From a candidate division WOR-1 bacterium RIFCSPHIGHO2_01_FULL_53_15 (GTDB taxonomy: Bacteria; Margulisbacteria; WOR-1; O2-12-FULL-45-9; XYB2-FULL-48-7): a stretch of DNA of 45,957 bases. The notes beneath the pieces are model-generated. The model ran no database searches, was not told the origin of the DNA, and worked only from the letters and a program-made list of their open reading frames with translations. The DNA is taken from the NCBI GenBank assembly GCA_001772335.1, contig METM01000002.1, positions 1 to 45,957 on the forward strand. Direction: 5' to 3'. Positions 16,064-28,930 of the stretch are shown here, one piece after another; within the stretch, counting starts at the first letter, position 1, and every line of letters starts with the position of its first letter. A program made the position numbers and the translations under genes.

Positions 16064-16249
16064 TTATTCTCCGATCACCTCCCGCTCATAATTTTCATCT
16101 TCCAGATAGATGATCGGCTCCGAAAGGTTGAAAGCCCTGATGATGCCGAGCGTTTGGGCGATCTCCTGGTCGCTCGCGCCCACTTCTTCAAGCGCTTTCC
16201 GAATAAGGATCTTATTGAGATCATTTTGGGCCAGCTTTAGTGTTTTCAT
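16064..16249 (-). CDS. Small hypothetical protein, 61 residues
   Basis: The protein starts MKTLKLAQNDLNKILIRKAL, is helical and charged, and ends in LEDENYEREVIGE. It has no signal peptide or membrane segment and I do not recognise a family. It is first in the minus-strand run leading to the lipoprotein and the two HExxH proteins, with a 45-bp gap. GATGAAAGAAG ahead of the ATG is a weak ribosome site. It may be a regulator or chaperone for the locus, but nothing in the sequence shows this. Confidence 0.55.
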   Translation of the reverse strand: MKTLKLAQNDLNKILIRKALEEVGASDQEIAQTLGIIRAFNLSEPIIYLEDENYEREVIGE

Positions 16250-16382
16250 CTTCTTTCATCTCCCAGATGTTTATCGTTCAAATTTCAGCGCCGTTTCAAG
16301 GTGTAATTTTATGTAAAAAGATGTATGTCCGGGAAAATCGTTGATATTCGGCTAAAAACTTAATATGAACAATTTCAAATAT

Positions 16383-16412
16383 TGTTTAAAAATATATAAA
16401 GAAACATATAAA
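16383..16412 (+). promoter_or_regulatory. Candidate promoter of the LacI-family gene
   Basis: TTGTTT (16383-16388) and TATAAA (16407-16412) are separated by 18 nt in an AT-rich stretch. A start about 7 nt further on would give a leader of roughly 40 nt, with GGAG 6 nt before the ATG at 16462. The 16250-16461 gap holds nothing else I can support. Confidence 0.4.
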
Positions 16413-16461
16413 AAGAGTGAAATCTCCGGCGGTTTTTACCGATAAATAAGCGGAGAAAGCC

Positions 16462-17478
16462 ATGAAACGGAAAAAAGTCAGAATTCAGGACATCGCGAAG
16501 CGGCTCGGCATCTCGATCGCCACCGTTTCGCTCGCCTATAACCATCCAAACCTGGTCAACCGGAAAACCCGCCAGGAAATATTGTCGCTCTGCGAAGAGC
16601 TTGGCTATGTGAAGCCGATCCGGGGGAAGAAACGGACTCGTCAGATCGCGGTGATCTCCCGCGACACCTATAATTTTGCTAACGATTTTTACGCCAAGGT
16701 CTGCGAGGGGCTGTTGATCCACGCGCTCAAGCATAAATATACTCTTATCTTTGAGCCGTGGCCGGATGAGCAGGGGGAAATGCCCTGGTCGATCTCAAAT
16801 AACAAAGTTGACGGCGTGATTTTTCTGGGAAGCATCCATCGCGAAAAAGCGCTGCTTGTTAAACAACGCCAACTGCCATTGGTCCTCTGCGGCCACCCTC
16901 TCTCCGATCTCGAATTGCATACGGTCATTCCCGACGGCCGGTCGGGGATCTTCCAGGCGACCAAGCATCTGATCGAGCTCGGGCATCAGCGGATCGCCAA
17001 GATAACCGGCGGCAAGAACGGCAATATGGTGGCCCGCGAGAGGGTGGAGGGCTTTCAAGCGGCCCTGATTGACGCTAATCACGAGATCCGGGAAGAATAT
17101 ATTGTCTATGCCGATTTTACGTTGTATACGCAAGTAGAGGCGGGGTTGGATCAATTGCTCGCTCTCAAAGAGCCGCCGACGGCGATCGTCTGCGCCAGCG
17201 ACCCGATCGCTTACAAGACCTATGAGTTCCTTCTCCAAAAAGGTTATAAGGTCCCGCAGGACATTTCGCTGACTGGCTTTGATAATTTCTTGCCGGCGGA
17301 GTACGCCCGCGGCTTCCTGCCGAAGCTGACCAGCGTGGAAGTGAACACCAATGAGCTGGCGAAATATACTTTGGAGATACTCTTCGACCTGATGGAAGAG
17401 CCGTCCAAGATCGCCCTGCGCTACACACTGCCGGTCAAGCTCGCGGTCGGCGAAACGACCGGAAAACCGAAGCAATAA
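16462..17478 (+). CDS. LacI-family transcriptional regulator
   Basis: 338 residues, the normal size. The DNA-binding head is VRIQDIAKRLGISIATVSLAYNHPNLVNRKTR (about 5-36), with the hinge helix in EILSLCEELGYVKP. The rest is a periplasmic-binding-protein-like effector domain, ending in GFDNFLPAEYARGFLPKLTSVEVNTNEL, typical of the family. Members respond to sugars or nucleosides. No sugar catabolic genes are adjacent, and the promoter region between it and the minus-strand lipoprotein operon is the likeliest site for autoregulation. Effector unknown. Confidence 0.93.
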   Translation: MKRKKVRIQDIAKRLGISIATVSLAYNHPNLVNRKTRQEILSLCEELGYVKPIRGKKRTRQIAVISRDTYNFANDFYAKVCEGLLIHALKHKYTLIFEPWPDEQGEMPWSISNNKVDGVIFLGSIHREKALLVKQRQLPLVLCGHPLSDLELHTVIPDGRSGIFQATKHLIELGHQRIAKITGGKNGNMVARERVEGFQAALIDANHEIREEYIVYADFTLYTQVEAGLDQLLALKEPPTAIVCASDPIAYKTYEFLLQKGYKVPQDISLTGFDNFLPAEYARGFLPKLTSVEVNTNELAKYTLEILFDLMEEPSKIALRYTLPVKLAVGETTGKPKQ

Positions 17479-17494
17479 CCGCCCTTGACTTTCA

Positions 17495-17523
17495 TTGCCC
17501 TAATTCTCTGCTGATGATATAAT
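17495..17523 (+). promoter_or_regulatory. Promoter of aspS
   Basis: TTGCCC (17495-17500) and TATAAT (17518-17523) are 17 nt apart. The -10 box is extended (TGATATAAT). The aspS ATG follows 8 nt after the box and has no ribosome site, so the mRNA is probably leaderless. Confidence 0.65.
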
Positions 17524-17531
17524 CTCTTTTA

Positions 17532-19316
17532 ATGAAGCGCACCCACAATTGCGGAGAAATTCGCGCCAAAGATGTCGATTCGACGGTAATTCTGAACGGC
17601 TGGGTCCACCGGCGGCGTGACCACGGCGGCCTTATTTTTATTGATTTGCGCGACCGCTCGGGACTTGTCCAGATCGTTTTCTCCAGCAAGGATGTCGACC
17701 TGCACGTTAAGGCCTCACAGCTTCGGAGCGAGTTCGTCATCGCCGTCAAAGGCAAAGTTGTCAGACGGTCGCCGGAAACCGTCAACAAAGATCTGCCGAC
17801 CGGCGAGATCGAGATCGCGGCGAATGAGCTCGAAATTCTCAATTCAGCCAAAACTCCGCCGATCGAAGTGGCCGACCCGCGCACCGAGCCCGATGAGATG
17901 GTCCGCCTCAAGTACCGCTATATCGACCTGCGCAAGGACAAGATGAGGGAAAATCTCATCCTGCGCCACAAAGTGATCAAGGCGATGTCAGATTTTCTTG
18001 ATCGCGACGGTTTTCTCGAGATCGAAACGCCGTTCCTGACGAAATCAACTCCCGAGGGGGCGCGCGATTATCTTGTCCCCAGCCGCGTCAATCCGGGCAA
18101 ATTCTACGCCCTGCCGCAGTCGCCGCAGTTATTTAAACAGATTCTCATGGTTGCGGGGATGGAAAAGTATTTCCAGGTCGTGCGCTGTTTCCGCGACGAG
18201 GACCTGCGCGCCGACCGCCAGCCGGAGTTCACCCAGCTTGATATTGAAATGTCTTTTGTCGAAGAGACCGATGTCATCGGCCTGGTCGAGGAGCTGATGA
18301 AGCACTCGCTTGACGCGCTTGAAAAAGATATCGACCAGTATCGGGGAAAAACCATCCCCCGCGTCTCGATGCCGTTCCCGCGGCTGACCTGGGAAGAGGC
18401 GATGGCGCGCTTCGGCTCCGACAAACCCGACACGCGCTTCGGGCTCGAGCTCATCGATCTGACCGATATGATGAAAAACGTGGAGTTCAAGGTCTTCCGC
18501 GACGCCCCGATGGTCAAGGGGATCAATGTCAAGGGAGGGGAGAAGTTCTCCCGCGCCGAACTGGACAAATTAGAGGAACAGGCAAAAGGATTAGGGGCTA
18601 AAGGAATGGCCTGGATCGCCATCTCGGCGTCAGGGCTCAAGTCGCCGATCATCAAATTCTTTAAGCCGGAAGAGGTCAACGCCATCATAGAGAGAATGAA
18701 GGGAGAGACGGGCGATGTCCTCATCTTTGCCGCCGACAAGCCCAAAATCGTTCACCAGGCGCTGGGCGCTTTGCGGCTGGAACTCGGCAAAAAGCTCGAC
18801 CTCATAGATAAGAACAGCTTCCATTTTCTCTGGGTGACCGATTTCCCGCTCTTTGAATACAGCGAGAACGAGAAACGCTGGGTCAGCAATCACCATCCGT
18901 TCACGGCGCCGCACGGCAGTTGGGACGACATCGAAGAGAGGTTCTTGAAGGATCCCGGCTCGATCAAGGCGCAGGCCTATGATTTTATTTTGAACGGCAC
19001 CGAGATCGGCGGGGGCTCGATCAGGATCCACCGGCCCGATATCCAGGCGAAGATCTTCAAACTCTTGAGCTTGAGCGAGCAGGAGACGAAGTCGCGCTTC
19101 GGCTTTTTTCTGGAAGCGTTAGAATACGGCGCGCCGCCGCACGGCGGGATCGCTCTGGGGTTAGACCGTTTGGTCATGCTCCTGGCGGGGATGGATTCGA
19201 TTCGCGACGTGATCGCTTTTCCGAAAACGCAGGCGGCGCTTTGTCCTTTATCGGGGGCGCCCGATGATGTCAGCCCTCAACAGTTGAAAGAGTTAAATAT
19301 CAGGTTAGGAGCTTAA
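17532..19316 (+). CDS. aspS: Aspartyl-tRNA synthetase
   Basis: 594 residues, the bacterial type. The N-terminal OB-fold anticodon-binding domain covers [21 protein letters not shown]. Class II motif 2 includes [18 protein letters not shown] (about 220-237). A bacterial GAD insertion occupies about 300-415. Motif 3 is in [19 protein letters not shown] near residues 547-565, with the usual C-terminal [17 protein letters not shown]. It charges tRNA-Asp; whether it also charges tRNA-Asn cannot be read from this window. Its end overlaps the convergent kinase-like gene by 12 bp. Confidence 0.97.
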   Translation: MKRTHNCGEIRAKDVDSTVILNGWVHRRRDHGGLIFIDLRDRSGLVQIVFSSKDVDLHVKASQLRSEFVIAVKGKVVRRSPETVNKDLPTGEIEIAANELEILNSAKTPPIEVADPRTEPDEMVRLKYRYIDLRKDKMRENLILRHKVIKAMSDFLDRDGFLEIETPFLTKSTPEGARDYLVPSRVNPGKFYALPQSPQLFKQILMVAGMEKYFQVVRCFRDEDLRADRQPEFTQLDIEMSFVEETDVIGLVEELMKHSLDALEKDIDQYRGKTIPRVSMPFPRLTWEEAMARFGSDKPDTRFGLELIDLTDMMKNVEFKVFRDAPMVKGINVKGGEKFSRAELDKLEEQAKGLGAKGMAWIAISASGLKSPIIKFFKPEEVNAIIERMKGETGDVLIFAADKPKIVHQALGALRLELGKKLDLIDKNSFHFLWVTDFPLFEYSENEKRWVSNHHPFTAPHGSWDDIEERFLKDPGSIKAQAYDFILNGTEIGGGSIRIHRPDIQAKIFKLLSLSEQETKSRFGFFLEALEYGAPPHGGIALGLDRLVMLLAGMDSIRDVIAFPKTQAALCPLSGAPDDVSPQQLKELNIRLGA

Positions 19317-20834
19317 GTTCAAACCGGCCGGCAGAGTGAATTTGATCGCCAGCTCGTCGCCCAACTTTTCCGCCCACATTTTTCCGCCCAGTTTTTCGAT
19401 CAACAGCCGCGAGGAAAAGAGCCCGCCGCCCGAGCTGTCGGGCCGGCTTGCGTCGGCCCGGCCGTCAAAAAGGCCGTCCAGGTCTTCGCGCTCGATCTCG
19501 GCCGGATTGGTCAGCGTAAAGAGGACGTTACTTTCCGCTCTTTTCTTCAGCGAGATCGTGAGGCGCGGAGCGTGCCTGTGCTTGAGCGCCTTGAGCGCGT
19601 TGTTGAAGAGTTCCCTGATCACGTCGGTCACAAGATCGGGGTCGCAGTGCGCGATCACATCCGCGCCCACATTGGCGGCCGATATTTCAACGGCGGGCCG
19701 AACGCCCTCGGCGACCAATTTCCGGTGTTCAGAGAGCAGCCCCTCAATACTTCTGGACAGATTAACATCAGTGAGCTTTAAATTGATCTTCAGTCGGCCC
19801 TTGTGCGCTTCCAGGATCCGTTCGCGCAATTTGGCCAGCAGCCGATCGAAGGTCGCATCAATGTTCCCCAGCATACCGCGGACCTTTTCGGCCGCTTCAG
19901 GCGCCTCCTTCCTCAATTGACGCCTGACCAGATCGAGATAACCTTTTATGACCGTCAACCCGGGCATGACCTCCGCGTGCATGGCGTGAGTCAGGAGGAG
20001 CCGTGCTTCAAGCGACTGGCCGGCCAGCTGATCAGTCAGCGCGCTCAATTGGGCTTCTTCGCGGATGCGCTTGATGCTCATCGAAGCCAGTTGGACGACC
20101 AGCTTTTTTATGCGCAGATCGTTTTCGGAAAAATCATCGGTGTACAGTTCCCACATTTCAGCGAACGGCAGATGAATATCGCCGTTGGTAAATTTATAAA
20201 AAACAAGTTTGAGCTTTTCCGACGACACATTGGGATAGCGGTTAACCATTTCCTCAAAATCCGCCGGCTTCTCATCGATGTATGAATAAGGGTAAACGAG
20301 GTCATCTGCGGCGTCGAGCTTGGCGGAGCCGGAATCGGCCGCGAAATTCTGCCAGTCGTCGCGGAAAGGCGAGGGGAGAAGTTTGCCGTTTGAACGCTCA
20401 AGCGCCAGCCGCTTCTGCTTTTCGCCCTCCTCGTTGACCCTTCTTTCAAAGATCCGTAAAGTGGGCGCTTTAAATATTTTATTGAAGGCATCGGCGACTA
20501 ATTCATAAACCTGCCGCTCTTCCGTCGCCCGCATGAAGCCGGCGATCGTTTCGGAGAGAAGCGCGACAAGCGGCGACTGTTTTTCGTTGAGGGAAAAGAC
20601 GAACAATTCGGCCGCGTCATGAGCGGTCAGATCATTTTCCAGCTTGGCGGCCACCAGGCGGGTCCGGCCGTCGATAAAATTGGCGAGATGGCGGTAGGTC
20701 TGGTAGCGGTCGAAACGGAACGCGTCAAGTTGGTGAGTCAGGAAACTTTTCACGCCGGACGCGGTTCTTGGCGCCGTCCGCTTGTAAAGCCACCAGCCGC
20801 CGAAATATTTTTTTGGAAGATCGTTTATTTTCAT
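19305..20834 (-). CDS. Sensor histidine kinase-like protein
   Basis: 509 residues with no membrane segment. The C-terminal part (about 385-505) is an HATPase domain: N box in [14 protein letters not shown] and G box in [22 protein letters not shown]. Before it lies a helical dimerisation region ([24 protein letters not shown], about 280-303) where a phospho-accepting histidine would sit; the classical H-E/D-L-R/K/N pattern is not clear, so it could be an atypical kinase. Residues 1-270 are unrecognised. It is translationally coupled (4-bp overlap) to the metallophosphoesterase upstream. No response regulator is adjacent. Confidence 0.75.
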   Translation of the reverse strand: MKINDLPKKYFGGWWLYKRTAPRTASGVKSFLTHQLDAFRFDRYQTYRHLANFIDGRTRLVAAKLENDLTAHDAAELFVFSLNEKQSPLVALLSETIAGFMRATEERQVYELVADAFNKIFKAPTLRIFERRVNEEGEKQKRLALERSNGKLLPSPFRDDWQNFAADSGSAKLDAADDLVYPYSYIDEKPADFEEMVNRYPNVSSEKLKLVFYKFTNGDIHLPFAEMWELYTDDFSENDLRIKKLVVQLASMSIKRIREEAQLSALTDQLAGQSLEARLLLTHAMHAEVMPGLTVIKGYLDLVRRQLRKEAPEAAEKVRGMLGNIDATFDRLLAKLRERILEAHKGRLKINLKLTDVNLSRSIEGLLSEHRKLVAEGVRPAVEISAANVGADVIAHCDPDLVTDVIRELFNNALKALKHRHAPRLTISLKKRAESNVLFTLTNPAEIEREDLDGLFDGRADASRPDSSGGGLFSSRLLIEKLGGKMWAEKLGDELAIKFTLPAGLNLSS

Positions 20835-22876
20835 AATTGCCTCGGTTCGTGCGAATAATGCCTCAAAATGTCTTCGGCCGTCATAGTTTCCCAGATAAAT
20901 GAAGAGATAAAGACAGGGGAGACCGGATCGCCCTTTTTGCGCGCCAGGCAGAGAACGCCGCCGGCGCCCGCTTCGTTGTCGAGCCAGGAGGGGAGAAGAA
21001 AATAGCGGACCTGGCCGGCCAACTTTGGTTCGCGGGCGAGCGCCTTGATGACCTCGCCGTAAAAATAGGCGACGCCAGGCGCGTGGATATGGCCCATGAC
21101 GAAGTTGAACGGTTTTGCCTCGGAAAAAGGCGCCGCGGGATCGTCAAACTCTTTATATTTCTGTTTGATCCGGGCAATAATGTTATTGACTTTGCTGTCC
21201 TCGATCGAGCCCGCTTCGACCTTGAGTTTGATCCCGATATATTCAAGGAATTTTGTCGCCTGTTTGCCGAACAGCCGCTCCAGCGGGGTGACAAGAAAAC
21301 GGGTAACGTATTCGCCGAGTTTTGAGCCGCCGCTGTTGGCGGCATCGATCAGATGCCCGTGCTCCACAAAGGTCCTGGTGGCCGGGTCGTAGCGCTGTTC
21401 CAGCACGGGGAATCTTTTCGAGAAGAGATATTTGTCCTTGAAGGCGTAGAGAAAATCGTCGTGGTTGCCGATGATAAAGACCGCCTGCTTGATGTAGTTG
21501 AGGGCGTTGAGCACGAGGCGGTTGGCCGCAAGTATCTTCTCGGCGGCCCTGGCCCGCCAGCGGTCAAAAGTGTCGCCGTTCAGGACGACAGTGGCGCCGA
21601 GCCGGCCGGCGGTGTGGAGAAAGCGGAGCAGTTCGAAGATGTTGTAGTGCTGGAACTTCTGCAGGTGGATGTCGGAGACGAACATGGTGATGTCGTACTC
21701 GTCGCGCAATGACTTCAAGCCCGGGGTGAGGATCAGTGAATTCTTTAAATATTTCAAATAACTGACCTCATCCGTGTCGCTCTGGCCGTAAATTTCCGGC
21801 TGATCGTTAAGCTGGATCCCGAGTTTTGCCATTCGATCGAGTATTTTGGGCGGCAGTTTAGCCAGCTCGCCGGTTTGCGGGTCCGCCTCGTCGCCGGAAT
21901 ATTCAAACGATCTTTCAAAAAGCAGCCGCAGCTCGCCGATCGTCAGGCGCTTGGCGCCCTTAACCGCCCGGGTCAATTTGTTCTCAAAATCAACGGCGGC
22001 CTCATGATCTTCAAGATATTTGGTCAATGTATCTTCCAGGCCCTTGATCATTCCGGCGGTGACGGGCGAGCCGTCAGGGCGGGCCGTCCGGTAGCGCTTC
22101 AGCGTGCTCAAGAGAAGCTTAATCTTTCTTTTTTCGCCGTCGGTGTCCCCGGCGTCTATTTGGCCGCGCGCGGCAAATTCGAAATCGTTTTCCCAAATCA
22201 TGATGTCCCTAACCATGGCCGGGATCCCAATATTTGATTCGTCGAGCGAATCGACCAGGCCGGCCTTGCCGGCCAGAACGGCTATCGTCCGGTAGACCTC
22301 TCGCCAGACCGGCTCAAACCTCTCGGCTGTATAGGTTTCCGGCAGGAAACCGGGCGAATAGCGTTCATGATAGGCCATGGTCTTGCCGGCAAAATGCCGC
22401 CCGGCCACGATATCTTTGGCCGCCAGCAGAAGGCTGATGGGCGGGCCGATCCAGTAAGAAAGTCTCGATTTGGCCGGATTTTCCTTGTAGGCCGGGACTG
22501 CTTGCCTGGCGACAAAGAGATCGCCGCAGGCCTTTTTGAACATTTCGGTTGAGAATTTGCCGCCGCCAAAATATTTGCGATTGATCATGATGTTGGTGAT
22601 GACATCCGGGAGTTTGGAGCTGGCCAGGTACTCGATCCGCGAGCTGGTGATCCTGATCTGGCCGGCCTGTTCGAGCGTGAAAAGGGTGCGGGAGAGGCCT
22701 CTGATCCTGGTCATGTTGGCAGAATAATCCAGCAAGCGGTTGCCCAGGATGCCGCAGCGGGAAGCGATCTTTTGCGCCATCATCATCCGCCGCGTCTGGT
22801 TGGGCATGGTGGTGAGATAATATTCTTTTCTCTCCGCTCCGGGAACGTAGTGCCTGAATAAAGCCGCGTTGAGCAT
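20831..22876 (-). CDS. Metallophosphoesterase with long N-terminal helical region
   Basis: 681 residues. The C-terminal half (about 400-670) has all calcineurin-like metal-binding motifs in order: FVSDIHL (D-x-H), VVLNGDTFDRW (GD), FIIGNHDD (GNHD), then a lone H in VEHGHL and GHIHAPG (GHxH). The order and spacing resemble LpxH-type UDP-diacylglucosamine hydrolases, but the insert between GNHD and GHxH is long. Residues 1-395 are helical with no recognised domain. The ATG at 22876 follows a GATAAT box by 5 nt, so the message may be leaderless. The coupled kinase-like gene suggests a signalling or stress role, unproven. Confidence 0.8.
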   Translation of the reverse strand: MLNAALFRHYVPGAERKEYYLTTMPNQTRRMMMAQKIASRCGILGNRLLDYSANMTRIRGLSRTLFTLEQAGQIRITSSRIEYLASSKLPDVITNIMINRKYFGGGKFSTEMFKKACGDLFVARQAVPAYKENPAKSRLSYWIGPPISLLLAAKDIVAGRHFAGKTMAYHERYSPGFLPETYTAERFEPVWREVYRTIAVLAGKAGLVDSLDESNIGIPAMVRDIMIWENDFEFAARGQIDAGDTDGEKRKIKLLLSTLKRYRTARPDGSPVTAGMIKGLEDTLTKYLEDHEAAVDFENKLTRAVKGAKRLTIGELRLLFERSFEYSGDEADPQTGELAKLPPKILDRMAKLGIQLNDQPEIYGQSDTDEVSYLKYLKNSLILTPGLKSLRDEYDITMFVSDIHLQKFQHYNIFELLRFLHTAGRLGATVVLNGDTFDRWRARAAEKILAANRLVLNALNYIKQAVFIIGNHDDFLYAFKDKYLFSKRFPVLEQRYDPATRTFVEHGHLIDAANSGGSKLGEYVTRFLVTPLERLFGKQATKFLEYIGIKLKVEAGSIEDSKVNNIIARIKQKYKEFDDPAAPFSEAKPFNFVMGHIHAPGVAYFYGEVIKALAREPKLAGQVRYFLLPSWLDNEAGAGGVLCLARKKGDPVSPVFISSFIWETMTAEDILRHYSHEPRQL

Positions 22877-22881
22877 ACTTG

Positions 22882-26868
<3,987 letters not shown>

Positions 26869-26927
26869 TTTACTGACACCAATTTATTATCGGCGAGTGA
26901 TTGGCTTAATTTCAACCTGATCAGGAA

Positions 26928-26938
26928 TCTGGTAGAAT
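26928..26938 (+). promoter_or_regulatory. Extended -10 of queC
   Basis: TGG followed by TAGAAT (26933-26938) is an extended -10 box. The queC ATG follows 6 nt later without a ribosome site. No good -35 hexamer is present at the usual distance, as expected for an extended -10 promoter. Confidence 0.5.
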
Positions 26939-26944
26939 TCTCAT

Positions 26945-27607
26945 ATGTCAAATTCAAGGGCGGTCGTATTACTCTCCGGCGGCCTTGATTCGACGACTAC
27001 GCTCTATTACGCTAAATCGAAGGGCTATAAGTGTTTCGCGCTGATCTTCGACTACGGCCAGCGGCATAGAAAGGAATTGCTAAGCGCGGTGGAGGTGGCG
27101 AAGCGCGCGTCGGTCGCTTATCGCGTGTTGCGGATCGAACTGCCGTGGAAAGGTAGTTCACTGCTGGATACGCGTTACGCGTTACGCGTTACGCGTTACG
27201 AAAAGATTGGACACGGCATTCCCTCAACCTATGTTCCGGCGCGCAACACAATTTTCCTTAGTTTTGCGCTCTCTTATGCCGAAGCGATCGGGGCGAAAGC
27301 GATCTTTATTGGCGCCAACGCGGTCGATTTCTCCGGCTATCCCGATTGCCGACCCGCTTATTTCAGAGCTTTCCAGAAAGTGGCGGAAAAAGGGACCAAG
27401 GCATCAAGGATCAGGATCCTGACCCCCTTGATAAATCTGACAAAGGAGGAGATAATCCGCCTGGGGATCAAGCTCGGCGCGCCGCTTGAGCGGACCTGGT
27501 CCTGCTATGCCGGAGGCAAAGAGCCCTGCGGAGTTTGTGACAGCTGCCGCCTGCGGGCGGAGGGTTTTAAGCGATATCGGAGGGGAAAAGATGAGAGAGT
27601 CATTTAA
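26945..27607 (+). CDS. queC: 7-cyano-7-deazaguanine synthase
   Basis: 220 residues. The ATP pyrophosphatase P-loop is LLSGGLDSTTTLYYAKSKGY (about 9-28), followed by FDYGQRHRKEL, the YVPARNTIFLSFA strand, and VDFSGYPDCRP. The zinc site is CYAGGKEPCGVCDSC near the C-terminus. It makes preQ0, the precursor of queuosine in tRNA. A 31-bp array of ACGCGTT units (27170-27200) is translated in frame as about eleven extra residues (DTRYALRVTRYE) between the PWKGSSLL and the GIPSTYVPARN blocks, where other QueC proteins have a variable loop. The gene partly overlaps the VIT1-type gene downstream by 17 bp. Confidence 0.95.
   Translation: MSNSRAVVLLSGGLDSTTTLYYAKSKGYKCFALIFDYGQRHRKELLSAVEVAKRASVAYRVLRIELPWKGSSLLDTRYALRVTRYEKIGHGIPSTYVPARNTIFLSFALSYAEAIGAKAIFIGANAVDFSGYPDCRPAYFRAFQKVAEKGTKASRIRILTPLINLTKEEIIRLGIKLGAPLERTWSCYAGGKEPCGVCDSCRLRAEGFKRYRRGKDERVI
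27170..27200. repeat. Heptanucleotide array inside queC
   Basis: ACGCGTT repeats four times without error, plus three bases of a fifth unit. It is read in frame and inserts basic residues into a loop of QueC. Confidence 0.95.
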
Positions 27608-28070
27608 GACCGGCGTGAGTTTTGGTTCCACTTCCGGCATCATCACGACGCTCGGCCTGATGGTCGGCCTGCATGCCGGCACGCACTCGCGGCTGGCGGT
27701 CATGGGGGGAATTTTGACGATCGCCATCGCCGACGCCTTCTCCGACGCGCTTGGCATTCACGTTTCTGAAGAAGCGGAGAACAAGCACACCACGCGGGAG
27801 ATCTGGGAGTCGACCATCTTCACTTTCCTGGCCAAGTTCTTTTTTGCCGTGACTTTCCTTATTCCGATATTTATCTTCCCGCTGTGGACCGCCATTATCG
27901 TCAGCGTGGTTTACGGGATGGCGCTGTTGGTTTTATTCAGCTATTACATGGCCAGGATGGCGGGGTCAAATCCCCTGCCTGTTGTGGCGGAACATCTGAC
28001 AGTTGGCTTGACCGTGGTGCTCCTGACGCATTACGTCGGCGACTGGGTCAGTTTGGTCTTTAAAAGCTAA
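27591..28070 (+). CDS. VIT1/CCC1-type membrane protein
   Basis: 159 residues from the ATG at 27591, chosen because GGAGGGG lies 5 nt upstream; earlier codons are inside queC. Helices 1 and 2 contain FGSTSGIITTLGLMVGLHAGT and ILTIAIADAFSDALGIHVSEEAE, the iron/manganese transporter pattern of VIT1/CCC1 proteins, with acidic residues that bind metal in D-x-x-SDALG and SEEAE. Three more helices follow. At about 160 residues it is shorter than plant or yeast members (230-250) and resembles the small bacterial forms. It probably moves Fe2+ or Mn2+; direction is not visible. It is likely co-transcribed with queC. Confidence 0.8.
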   Translation: MRESFKTGVSFGSTSGIITTLGLMVGLHAGTHSRLAVMGGILTIAIADAFSDALGIHVSEEAENKHTTREIWESTIFTFLAKFFFAVTFLIPIFIFPLWTAIIVSVVYGMALLVLFSYYMARMAGSNPLPVVAEHLTVGLTVVLLTHYVGDWVSLVFKS

Positions 28071-28162
28071 AAAAGCCACCCATTTCTCCCTTCACTTTTA
28101 AAGCTGGATGAAATTTCCGGATCAAAGAACCGAAATAATTATGAAATGATCGGTTTCAATTT

Positions 28163-28930
28163 ATGACAAATTTGGCGATCGCGAAAAGAATTATCGGGCC
28201 GGTTCAAAATTATCTGGGTCGGTATCTCGACCGGACGGCGCGGGTTTATGCGGCCGAGGCGCGACGCTACGCCGCCGGAAGGGAGTTCTCCGCCGACGAT
28301 TTGTCCTGGTCGCCGCTTAAGACAACGTCGGCCAGGGCAGTAAAACGAGCGATCGATATTGCCGGCGGCCTGATCGGCGCCGCCGCGCTGGTCCCGACGA
28401 CCATTATCCTTGCCCCGGTCATCAGATTTTTTTCGCCCGGGCCGCTGTTGTTTTTTCACGTGAGGGAAGGGTTGAATGAGTGTCCCTTTAAGCTGCCAAA
28501 ATTCAGGACCATGAATGAGAACATGCAAGTAGGCGGCCATGATGGGCCGGATAAAACACAACCTTTGGAATGGGCGCAAATCACGGGCAGAAGGGTCACC
28601 GGCGCTGGGAGATACATGAGGGCGCTGGCGATTGATGAATTGCCGCAATGCGTATTGCTGCTGAACGGCAAGCTGACCATGATGGGGCCAAGGGCGCTTT
28701 CAAAAGTCGACTTGGATCGGCATGAGGATCCGCGGTATAATTGGAGAGAGGTCCGTAAGAAATTTACCCCCGCTTTGGGCCCGGCGGCCTTCTGCCTGAG
28801 CGGTGCCTTTTCCAGCCGCGAAGAGATCGAACTGATGGAGATATATTATTTTGGCAATTGGACGCTCTGGCTGGACATAAAGTTGTTGGGCCGGGGACTG
28901 CTGGCGATCGCGGCCGGCCGGCATTATTAG
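28163..28930 (+). CDS. Bacterial sugar transferase (initiating polyprenyl-phosphate glycosyl-1-phosphate transferase)
   Basis: 255 residues. One membrane anchor (VKRAIDIAGGLIGAAALVPTTIIL, about 56-79) starts the catalytic domain, as usual. Then come PGPLLFFHVREG, KLPKFRTMNEN, GRYMRALAIDELPQ and MMGPRAL, the motifs of the WbaP/PglC/WcaJ family. These enzymes load the first sugar phosphate on undecaprenyl phosphate to start O-antigen, capsule or exopolysaccharide units. It lacks the long N-terminal membrane domain of WbaP, so it is the short PglC-like form. The acceptor enzymes are not nearby. Its end overlaps the convergent bioB by 4 bp. Confidence 0.9.
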   Translation: MTNLAIAKRIIGPVQNYLGRYLDRTARVYAAEARRYAAGREFSADDLSWSPLKTTSARAVKRAIDIAGGLIGAAALVPTTIILAPVIRFFSPGPLLFFHVREGLNECPFKLPKFRTMNENMQVGGHDGPDKTQPLEWAQITGRRVTGAGRYMRALAIDELPQCVLLLNGKLTMMGPRALSKVDLDRHEDPRYNWREVRKKFTPALGPAAFCLSGAFSSREEIELMEIYYFGNWTLWLDIKLLGRGLLAIAAGRHY

